This document shows positions 1-5,563 of a stretch of 6,400 nucleotides of DNA, piece by piece. The notes under the pieces were generated by a model. The model was not told the origin of the DNA. It did not search any database and saw nothing but the letters and a program-made list of their open reading frames with translations. Position numbers and translations under genes: made by a program. Source of the DNA: Nitrososphaerales archaeon (GTDB taxonomy: Archaea; Thermoproteota; Nitrososphaeria; Nitrososphaerales; UBA57); assembly GCA_022449325.1 (NCBI GenBank), contig JAKUSK010000005.1, forward strand, positions 1 to 6,400. The letters are read 5' to 3'. Positions within the stretch are counted from its first letter, which is position 1. Every line of letters starts with the position of its first letter.

Positions 1-245
1 GCCAGACGAGCAGAATTAAGAGTAGTAGTTTCAATGCCGTCAATTTGAATTTTACCAGATGTGGGTGAGTCAAGTGCGCCGATAAGATTCAACAAAGTAG
101 ATTTACCGCTGCCAGAAGGACCCATAATTGCAATAAATTCGCCAGAATTAATTTTAATGTCTACATTATCGAGAGCAATAGTATCCAAACCGCCGCCCGA
201 ATATACTTTTCTTAGAGAGTCAGTTTTTAGTATTACTGAAGACAA
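1..245 (-). CDS. ABC transporter ATP-binding protein, LolD/MacB type (partial, N-terminal part)
   Basis: This is the N-terminal 81 codons of an ABC ATPase that continues past the left window edge. Visible in the translation are an A-loop tyrosine (Y15, in LRKVY), the strand leading to the P-loop, and a perfect Walker A motif GPSGSGKST at residues 42-50. A stretch LLNLIGALDSPTSGKI follows, then IDG and LNSARLA, which is the typical LolD/MacB/FtsE-like (COG1136) pattern. The Q-loop, signature and Walker B lie outside. Such ATPases pair with a FtsX/MacB-like permease and move or release envelope substrates rather than import solutes. The frame is closed upstream by a TAA, and no ATG exists before Walker A. 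The best start is TTG at 243-245, 11 nt after the stop of the envelope protein gene, with a weak AGGT ribosome-binding match (255-258) 9 nt ahead. The tight spacing implies an operon. The substrate is unknown. Confidence 0.9.
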   Translation of the reverse strand, partial: MSSVILKTDSLRKVYSGGGLDTIALDNVDIKINSGEFIAIMGPSGSGKSTLLNLIGALDSPTSGKIQIDGIETTTLNSARL

Positions 246-256
246 TGTGATAATAC

Positions 257-2941
257 CTAAAACGGTTGTTTAGAACTACGACGTCGAAGTATAAAGATAG
301 TGATTAGAATTACAAATGCTCCGACACCTATAATGGCAATAGGTGATGAAAGGAAAGCAGAAGTAGTAGAGCTTTCGTCAATAATAACGGGCTGTAAATC
401 AGCAAGTGAACCTCCAATTAGGAATTCAAAGGTGTTAGTATGCAAGAATTGATTTCCATATGTATCTTCGTATATAACTTGTAGAATTAGAGGAGAAGTA
501 CCATCTCTAGCATCTTCGTCAACAGTAAATTCTAAACTAAATGGAATCAAACTATCTGCATCAACTTCGCCAATGTATTGAGAACTTTCAGTCGTTAATA
601 TCAAACCGTCGCCATCTAGAATAGAGATTGAAAGAAATTGAGCGTCAGTATTACCTTGGTTTAGAAGATTACCAACAATTGATGCATTAAATCCTGCAGG
701 TAATATCTCACGATCAAATTCAACAGATTTGAATGTAAGGTCAATTAAGCCTCGAACTGTAAAACCAATAGTTCGGATTTCTTCATGTGGGAATCCATGT
801 GAATCGATATAAGATATGTGAACTTGGACGACGCTTGATGTATCAGCGGCACTTAGTGATGCAAAAATTTCAGGATCAAGAGTAAGAGAGTCGCCAGAAT
901 TTAGTTTGTTGAATTTCCAAGTATTGCTTCCTGAATTAAGAAATATAGGAAGGACAGAAGACTGAACCGTAGAAAATTGTAAATCAATTGAGATGTCAGT
1001 AACATCGTCATCACCAGTATTTTGAAGATTAATCAATGGAGTAGTTATTCGTCCAGATTGGAGAACATTATCAGGGATATTTATTGAAAATGGAGATGAC
1101 CAGTCCTTAACTATGACGCCAAACTCTTGAGATATGGTTTTTTGTAAACCGTTGATAGTTCGATATTCAACAATAACTGAGATTGGATATAGGCCTTTTT
1201 GTGCAGTTGGTGAAACATAAGTTGGGAAAGAGAAGGACATCTTTTCATCAGTAAGTAGATGATCTAATTTTCGAGTATTGTCGTCTAGAGAAGTTCCAAG
1301 AATGCTAGAGGAAGTTCCATAGGAAACAGATAAGGAAATTGAATAAGCTGGCGCAGTTCCAATATTTGACATTTCTAATATCAAATCATTTTCTGTACCA
1401 CTTGTAAGAACATTATTCTTGATTGATAATTCAATATCACTTTTACCATCTACTATAACGGAAAAGTCAATTATTTCATTACGTAATAATGAGTCTTTGT
1501 CCAAGTATGAAAAATCTAATTGGAGATTATATTCTCCAAGTTCAATAGAATCAGAAACATCAACTAGAAAGTCAGCCGAAGAAGTAGAACCGCTAGGAAC
1601 AGTTGCTCCAAAGAAACCAGTCACTGAGTTTGCACCGTTGGAAGAAGAGAAATGATTATTTGAAATTAGTTTACCTTGGATTCCACTAATCGGGCCAGTG
1701 TCACGGTTTTGTATTACTACATTGAGTTTAACACTATTATCGCCTGGTTCAACTGAGATTTGATCATTTGGACTTCCCCAGAATGTATCAACTACTGCTA
1801 TTCCTTTGTTTGTTACTTCTGCTACACGAAGAAATATTGTACGAGTTTCAGTAATAGTAGTTCCGAAAGAATTATCATATACCATAGTAGCAGAGATTTG
1901 GTAATTATTACCAGCAGTAGAGATTGGGGCAAATAGAGATACAGAGATAGAAGTTTGTTGATCTGGACTTAGTGAAGAGAGTTGCCATTTGTTGTCAGAT
2001 CCGAGAAGATTTAGTGGAGATGGAATTGTTAAAGATAAATCAATAGAACCGGTATTTGCAGTACCTTCATTAAGAAGAATAAATTCAACATTGTTAGATT
2101 CGTCAGGTAAGAGTAATTGAGTACTAGAAGTAAGTTTAAGGAAACTTCTTCCACTGATATGAACATTAACATCTTTGTCAATAGAAAGTCCATTTAAGCC
2201 GGTAGTAGTTTGATAATTAATTGTTATAGGAATAGACAAAGTTCCAATAGAAGCATCTTCATTTATGTTAACGAGGAAATTATACGTATTAGTAGAACCA
2301 GCAGTTACAGTAGTAGTAGAGATAGCATATAGAATATTACCGCCAGTACGATTAGTTAAAACGTCGGGTAAGATTAATTCAACAGATAAATTATTTATAT
2401 CAAAATCACCGCCATTTCTAAGAACAATTTGGAGATTATTACCGAGATCTCCAGGAGTTACTTCGACAGGAATAGTTTGAGTTCCCCAATCAGAGAAGAT
2501 AACATCAAAGTCAGTAATGAATACATTCAAGTCATAGGTACCCAGACCCGACCATTGGTTACCGGTTAATTTAATAAAATAATAACCCGATTTAGATGCA
2601 GTGAACTTGATATTTTCATCAATTCCCTCGCCATTAACAGAAGAAGCAAGTTGAACTTGTTTACTATCAGAACTATCAGGATGGTATAAATATAAATCGA
2701 TATCAGTACCAGAAATTAAATCAACATTAATTGAGATAGTCTGTCCTGCAAGTACATTAACTTTATAATATTCAGTTCCAGTTGTCCAAGTTCCACTAGT
2801 TTTTCCTGTTTCTAATTCAACGGCATTAGAAATTGAACTACCGCCAGCGCCATAAACAGGAGGAGAATAAATCACAAAAACACTAGAGATTAACAAAAAT
2901 AACATTAAACTAGACATTAATAATTGAGTTATATTTTTCAT
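257..2941 (-). CDS. Secreted, membrane-anchored multi-Ig-like envelope protein (PPC-like domain + six COG1361/CARDB-like modules)
   Basis: This 894-residue protein has a hydrophobic signal peptide (about residues 8-26), with likely cleavage near residue 31. A domain resembling the pre-peptidase C-terminal (PPC) fold covers about 34-142, with motifs such as YYKVNVLAGQTISI, DIDLYLY and YYFIKLTG. Six beta-rich modules of roughly 113-121 residues follow, starting near 155, 274, 395, 508, 625 and 744. Most carry an Asn-x-Gly-like turn (RNGG, LNEG, SNIG, QNTG, NQGN), and each ends in a strand with a Tyr before a short turn. This is the style of COG1361/NEW3/CARDB domains of archaeal surface proteins. 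A single transmembrane helix (about 862-885) followed by RRR anchors the C terminus, so the bulk lies outside the cell. No cysteine is present. Sequons NLS (184), NRT (197) and NAS (752) would allow N-glycosylation. The LolD-type ATPase gene follows immediately, so a role as the extracellular partner of an ABC machine is plausible but inferred. The exact function is unknown. Confidence 0.88.
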   Translation of the reverse strand: MKNITQLLMSSLMLFLLISSVFVIYSPPVYGAGGSSISNAVELETGKTSGTWTTGTEYYKVNVLAGQTISINVDLISGTDIDLYLYHPDSSDSKQVQLASSVNGEGIDENIKFTASKSGYYFIKLTGNQWSGLGTYDLNVFITDFDVIFSDWGTQTIPVEVTPGDLGNNLQIVLRNGGDFDINNLSVELILPDVLTNRTGGNILYAISTTTVTAGSTNTYNFLVNINEDASIGTLSIPITINYQTTTGLNGLSIDKDVNVHISGRSFLKLTSSTQLLLPDESNNVEFILLNEGTANTGSIDLSLTIPSPLNLLGSDNKWQLSSLSPDQQTSISVSLFAPISTAGNNYQISATMVYDNSFGTTITETRTIFLRVAEVTNKGIAVVDTFWGSPNDQISVEPGDNSVKLNVVIQNRDTGPISGIQGKLISNNHFSSSNGANSVTGFFGATVPSGSTSSADFLVDVSDSIELGEYNLQLDFSYLDKDSLLRNEIIDFSVIVDGKSDIELSIKNNVLTSGTENDLILEMSNIGTAPAYSISLSVSYGTSSSILGTSLDDNTRKLDHLLTDEKMSFSFPTYVSPTAQKGLYPISVIVEYRTINGLQKTISQEFGVIVKDWSSPFSINIPDNVLQSGRITTPLINLQNTGDDDVTDISIDLQFSTVQSSVLPIFLNSGSNTWKFNKLNSGDSLTLDPEIFASLSAADTSSVVQVHISYIDSHGFPHEEIRTIGFTVRGLIDLTFKSVEFDREILPAGFNASIVGNLLNQGNTDAQFLSISILDGDGLILTTESSQYIGEVDADSLIPFSLEFTVDEDARDGTSPLILQVIYEDTYGNQFLHTNTFEFLIGGSLADLQPVIIDESSTTSAFLSSPIAIIGVGAFVILITIFILRRRSSKQPF

Positions 2942-2963
2942 AATGAAGTTCTACTCTGCTAGT

Positions 2964-2972
2964 TAATAAAAA
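2964..2972 (-). promoter_or_regulatory. TATA-like box of the envelope protein gene
   Basis: On the minus strand this reads TTTTATTAA, centred about 27 bp upstream of the ATG. With the usual archaeal spacing, transcription would start at or next to the start codon, giving a leaderless mRNA. This agrees with the lack of a clear Shine-Dalgarno site in front of the ATG. Confidence 0.45.
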
Positions 2973-3010
2973 CATATCATAATTATCTATCGTAAATTAG
3001 GCATTAGAAT

Positions 3011-3029
3011 GAAATTAGAAAATAAATAG
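3011..3029 (-). terminator. T-rich tract after tRNA-Ala, possible archaeal terminator
   Basis: Directly after the discriminator base of the tRNA, the minus strand runs CTATTTATTTTCTAATTTC. Archaeal RNA polymerase terminates on U-rich runs without a hairpin, so this is a reasonable 3' end for the tRNA transcript and would separate it from the envelope protein gene. Support is compositional only. Confidence 0.35.
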
Positions 3030-3115
3030 TGGACCGGAAGGGATTTGAACCCTCGACCTCCCCCATGCCAAGGGGGTATCCTACCAGACTAGACGATTGG
3101 CAAACATACCAGCCC
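3030..3115 (-). tRNA. tRNA-Ala(GGC) with a 12-nt insertion between positions 9 and 10
   Basis: The minus strand folds as a tRNA. Acceptor GGGCTGG pairs with CCGGTCC, with discriminator A73. This gives the G3-U70 wobble pair that marks alanine tRNAs. The anticodon stem CCCCC/GGGGG encloses the loop TTGGCAT, giving anticodon GGC (reads GCC/GCU, Ala). The variable loop is AGGTC. The T arm is GAGGG-TTCAAAT-CCCTT. The D arm is GTCT-AGTCTGGTA-GGAT, with A14, G15, G18, G19 and A21 in place. No CCA is encoded. Between U8-A9 and the D stem there are 12 extra bases (3095-3106). Without them the molecule is a regular 74-mer. The insertion is either a short intron at a non-canonical site or a disabling insertion. 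It is not a tRNA-Gly: the GCC that suggests this is on the wrong strand. Confidence 0.92.
3095..3106 (-). other. Candidate 12-nt tRNA intron (acceptor/D-stem junction)
   Basis: The extra bases are TGTTTGCCAATC on the minus strand. Within the precursor, CCA of the insertion can pair with UGG of tRNA positions 5-7, extended to GCCA/UGGU by a G-U pair with U8. The next three bases, AUC, would then form a bulge, and GUCU (positions 10-13) can pair with GGGC (1-4). This is a helix-bulge-helix-loop layout, like the relaxed bulge-helix-loop substrates of archaeal tRNA splicing endonuclease. The fold competes with the acceptor stem, which is a weakness. Exact borders may shift by one base, leaving U8-A9 or U8-C9. 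Intron status is inference. Confidence 0.5.
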
Positions 3116-3140
3116 ATCATAATGAATGATAACTCGATCC

Positions 3141-3150
3141 AAATTTATTA
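3141..3150 (-). promoter_or_regulatory. TATA-like box of the tRNA-Ala gene
   Basis: The minus strand reads TAATAAATTT, centred about 30 bp upstream of the first tRNA base. Archaeal tRNA genes are transcribed from TATA/BRE promoters with a start a few bases before the mature 5' end, which fits this spacing. It lies between the tRNA and the end of the HIT gene, so the tRNA probably has its own promoter. Confidence 0.4.
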
Positions 3151-3188
3151 GAGAACTAGATACTTAAGAATATTAGGATAGGAAATAA

Positions 3189-3608
3189 TTAATTTAATGA
3201 AGACTTGATTTGAGAAGCCAGATTATCAAGTTCTTGTTCTGTAGTAATTTTTCTAGACGGCCATGAATCATTATCAGTATCGTTAATAAATCGAGGAATA
3301 ACATGAATGTGAACATGAAATATATCTTGACTGGCAGCTAAACCATTAGATTGGGAAATATTCAAACCATCTGCATTGACTGTTTTCCATACATGTTTAG
3401 AAAGCATGTTTACAATTTCGAATAATTGAGCAACGTCGTTATTTTCCATATCAGTCAAATATTGATAGTGTTGTTTTGGGACAACTAGAAGATGCCCTCG
3501 ATTAAGAGGATATCTATCCATAAAAGAGATTAAGAAATCATTTTCAAACACGATACTTGCTTGCTTATCTTTATTGATTATCGCACAAAATACACAATGT
3601 TCGTCCAT
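3189..3608 (-). CDS. HIT-family protein (histidine triad nucleotide hydrolase/transferase)
   Basis: This is a 139-residue single-domain HIT protein of the Hint/Hit branch. The catalytic triad motif is clear as HVHIHVIPRF, with H98, H100 and H102; in the family the middle His attacks the alpha-phosphate of purine nucleotide substrates such as AMP-lysine or AMP-NH2. Family landmarks are RGHLLVVPKQH (38-47) and GLNISQSNG (81-89). An N-terminal CVFC (C5, C8) together with H47 and probably H98 matches the zinc site of many prokaryotic HIT proteins. The length is normal for the family. The ATG start is supported by a TATA box about 24 bp upstream and the motif CVFCAII right at the N terminus. The gene is divergent from the acetolactate synthase unit and is followed by tRNA-Ala. 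The cytoplasmic substrate is unknown. Confidence 0.93.
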   Translation of the reverse strand: MDEHCVFCAIINKDKQASIVFENDFLISFMDRYPLNRGHLLVVPKQHYQYLTDMENNDVAQLFEIVNMLSKHVWKTVNADGLNISQSNGLAASQDIFHVHIHVIPRFINDTDNDSWPSRKITTEQELDNLASQIKSSLN

Positions 3609-3628
3609 ATGTTTTCAGTGTAGAAATT

Positions 3629-3636
3629 CTATAAAT
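3629..3636 (-). promoter_or_regulatory. TATA box of the HIT gene
   Basis: The minus strand reads ATTTATAG, preceded by an A-rich BRE-like segment and centred about 24-25 bp from the ATG of the HIT gene. This implies a leaderless transcript. It faces away from the acetolactate synthase promoter some 20 bp further right. Confidence 0.55.
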
Positions 3637-3654
3637 TATTAACGAAGTGTCCGG

Positions 3655-3665
3655 TATATTTATAA
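3655..3665 (+). promoter_or_regulatory. TATA box of the leader frame / acetolactate synthase unit
   Basis: TATATTTATAA is the best TATA box in this intergenic region. A start 25 or so bases downstream falls near 3686-3688, right before the Shine-Dalgarno-like AGAGGAG. The transcript would then have a leader of about 95 nt before the acetolactate synthase ATG. A weaker box, AATAAAG near 3755, could give a second, leaderless start for the synthase itself. Confidence 0.5.
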
Positions 3666-3666
3666 C

Positions 3667-3684
3667 CAATTATAGCAATTATTG
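3667..3684 (+). repeat. Tandem CAATTAT repeat with a CAAT-T-ATTG palindrome, possible operator
   Basis: CAATTAT occurs at 3667-3673 and again at 3676-3682 (9-bp period, one helical turn short). The second copy extends into the perfect inverted repeat CAATTATTG (3676-3684). It lies between the TATA box and the predicted start site, where a bound repressor would block polymerase. The sequence is AT-rich, so chance is a real alternative. No regulator is identified. Confidence 0.25.
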
Positions 3685-3700
3685 TAAGAGGAGAGTTAAG

Positions 3701-3748
3701 ATGAGTGTAAAAAATCGTAATATGGAAATCTCTCATATAGTAGTCTGA
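3701..3748 (+). CDS. Possible 15-residue leader peptide upstream of acetolactate synthase
   Basis: An ATG at 3701 opens a 15-codon frame (MSVKNRNMEISHIVV, then TGA). It has the best Shine-Dalgarno match in the region, GAGGAG at 3688-3693, 7 nt before the ATG, and begins just after the predicted transcription start. The peptide contains three Val and two Ile, with His-Ile-Val-Val at its end, and precedes the first enzyme of Val/Leu/Ile synthesis by 32 nt. This recalls bacterial ilv leader peptides, but no clear terminator/antiterminator hairpins are visible and attenuation is not typical of archaea. It may instead be a chance short frame or a translational-coupling uORF. Confidence 0.35.
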   Translation: MSVKNRNMEISHIVV

Positions 3749-3780
3749 TTGGACAATAAAGTAATTTGGAATGAATAATT

Positions 3781-5478
3781 ATGTTAAAAAATATATCGGA
3801 ATTAACGGGATCTGACGCATTAATCAAAGCATTAGAGAATGAACAAGTAGAAGGAATATTTGGTTTACCGGGAGGCGCTAATCTACCAATTTATGATTCT
3901 TTGTATGACAGTGATATACGTCATATTTTAGTTAGACATGAACAAAATGCAGCCCATATGGCTGACGGGTATGCACGTGCGTCAAGAAAACCAGGTGTTT
4001 GTTTTGCAACATCAGGTCCTGGTGCAACTAATTTAATTACAGGAATCGCAACAGCGGCAGCAGATTCATCGCCAATAATTGCAATAACTGGACAAGTAGC
4101 ATCAGATATGATAGGAAAAGATGCGTTCCAGGAATGTGATATAATTGGTATTGCAACACCGGTAACAAAATATACATACCAACCTCTTACATCCGCAGAA
4201 GTTCCTCAAGCAGTAAAAAATTCTTTTCATATTGCAACGTCAGGAAGACCCGGTCCAGTTTTAATTGACATACCAAAGAATGCACAAACCGAAAAGATGA
4301 AAATTAATTTTCCTGCTAAACCAAATATTCGTAAGATACAACAATTACAAACTGCAGATCTTAAAGCAATAGATCAAGCGGCAGACCGCTTACTTAATGC
4401 CGAAAGGCCAATGATAATGACAGGTGGAGGAGTAATTTTATCAGGGGCATTTAAAGAATTACAAGCAGTAGCTGAATTTTTGGTTGCGCCAGTAGTATCG
4501 ACATTTAAAGGAAAGGGAGGTTTTTCTGAAACGCATTACTTATCATTGGGACCAATTGGAATGCACGGACATATTGAAGCAAATAAATTAGTAATTGAAT
4601 CAGATGTGTTATTAGCTGCAGGAGCAAGATTCTCAGACAGATCAGTTGGAAAATGGGATGAATTTGGAAATGAAATGACAATTATTCATGCAGATATTGA
4701 TCCTTCAGAAATTGGAAAGAATAAGAATGCAGATATAGGTTTGATTGGAGATATTAAAACTACATTATCATTGTTATTAGTAGCAATGGAAAAGAAGGCT
4801 CAAAAAAGACAATCAGAATACGAATGGATAAAGAGAGTAAATGAAATCAAAGATATATGGAGAAGTAAGCCTCTTCCAGCTCCAAGAGAAATAACAGGAC
4901 CAAGATTGTTGAAGAAGATGAGAGAGATTTTACCAAATGAATGTTTAGTAACTACAGAAGTTGGTCAACATCAAATGTGGGCATCATTGCATTTTGATGT
5001 TGCAGAACCTGGTACTTTCTTTACATCAACAGGATTAGGTACAATGGGTTGGGGATTACCTGCAGCTGTAGGTGCGAAATTTGCAAGACCGGATTTACCA
5101 GTAATTGATATTGCAGGAGATGGAAGTGTACAAATGACTGAATCAGCTCTAGCAACTTCAGTAACAGAAAAATTACCAGTAATTACAGTAATATTCAATA
5201 ATGGAATGCTAGGAATGGTTGCACAATGGCAAAGATTATTCTATGAAAGAAAATATATCGGAGTAGAACTTGAGGGAATTCCTGATTATGTAAAAATAGC
5301 AGAAGCATATGGAGCCCAAGGAATAAGAGCACAGTCAATGAATGAATTTGAAAAGGCATTAAAAAATGCATTAAATAGCGATGTAGCAACAGTAATCGAC
5401 GTGCCAATTAATCCTGATGAAGATGTATTTCCATTCGTTGTACCTAATACGGCATTAAAAGACATGGTTATTGCATAA
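3781..5478 (+). CDS. ilvB: Acetolactate synthase, catalytic (large) subunit
   Basis: This 565-residue ThDP-dependent enzyme condenses two pyruvates, or pyruvate with 2-oxobutyrate. It is the first common step of Val/Leu and Ile synthesis in the cytoplasm. The N-terminal PYR domain (about 8-170) has FGLPGGANLPIYD, the catalytic Glu (E54 in VRHEQ), TSGPGATNLITGIA and GKDAFQE. The central FAD-binding-like domain spans about 190-325, with MTGGGV and GARFSDR. The C-terminal PP domain has the ThDP motif from GDG (446-448) to NN (473-474), then LGMVAQWQ with the W483 typical of true acetolactate synthases. Length is normal and no key residue is missing. The ATG at 3781 fits the family N terminus; another ATG at 3771 is out of frame. 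No regulatory subunit (ilvN/ilvH) or ilvC follows; lipA does. The leader has a TATA box, a possible operator and a short Ile/Val-ending frame. Confidence 0.95.
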   Translation: MLKNISELTGSDALIKALENEQVEGIFGLPGGANLPIYDSLYDSDIRHILVRHEQNAAHMADGYARASRKPGVCFATSGPGATNLITGIATAAADSSPIIAITGQVASDMIGKDAFQECDIIGIATPVTKYTYQPLTSAEVPQAVKNSFHIATSGRPGPVLIDIPKNAQTEKMKINFPAKPNIRKIQQLQTADLKAIDQAADRLLNAERPMIMTGGGVILSGAFKELQAVAEFLVAPVVSTFKGKGGFSETHYLSLGPIGMHGHIEANKLVIESDVLLAAGARFSDRSVGKWDEFGNEMTIIHADIDPSEIGKNKNADIGLIGDIKTTLSLLLVAMEKKAQKRQSEYEWIKRVNEIKDIWRSKPLPAPREITGPRLLKKMREILPNECLVTTEVGQHQMWASLHFDVAEPGTFFTSTGLGTMGWGLPAAVGAKFARPDLPVIDIAGDGSVQMTESALATSVTEKLPVITVIFNNGMLGMVAQWQRLFYERKYIGVELEGIPDYVKIAEAYGAQGIRAQSMNEFEKALKNALNSDVATVIDVPINPDEDVFPFVVPNTALKDMVIA

Positions 5479-5528
5479 TAAACAGAATAAGTTAGACAAA
5501 TGCCAAAGTTTTATTGAGAAAAAGTAAA

Positions 5529-5539
5529 TAGTTTATTAG
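5529..5539 (+). promoter_or_regulatory. TATA-like box in front of lipA
   Basis: TAGTTTATTAG lies in the 85-nt gap after the acetolactate synthase, centred 29-30 bp before the TTG proposed as the lipA start. It resembles the box of the envelope protein gene (TTTTATTAA). It suggests lipA may be transcribed separately and leaderless, although read-through from the synthase gene is also possible. No clear terminator lies between the two genes. Confidence 0.35.
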
Positions 5540-5563
5540 CAGTTAGACGAAAAAATTTTAGGA

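Noticed and set aside
61..273. 70-codon plus-strand open frame
   Set aside because: It is the antisense shadow of the ABC ATPase; the Walker A motif is read on the minus strand.
1419..2480. Two plus-strand open frames of 71-78 codons (1419-1655 and 2265-2480)
   Set aside because: Both lie wholly inside the 894-codon envelope protein gene on the other strand and look like no known protein.
3060..3076. GCC anticodon suggesting tRNA-Gly
   Set aside because: GCC appears only when reading the plus strand. The T arm, D arm and G3-U70 show that the tRNA is on the minus strand with anticodon GGC (Ala).
3743..3753. Possible hairpin GTC-TGATTG-GAC in the synthase leader
   Set aside because: Only three base pairs with no following U run, too weak to call a terminator or attenuator.
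3771..3780. ATG at 3771 as an earlier start for acetolactate synthase
   Set aside because: It is 10 nt upstream of the chosen ATG and therefore in another frame.
4971..5407. Two minus-strand open frames over the end of acetolactate synthase
   Set aside because: They are antisense to the ThDP-binding region, which is fully conserved on the plus strand.
5500..5517. Five-codon frame MPKFY between acetolactate synthase and lipA
   Set aside because: It is very short, has no ribosome-binding site and is out of frame with lipA. It was kept only as an alternative in the lipA start discussion.
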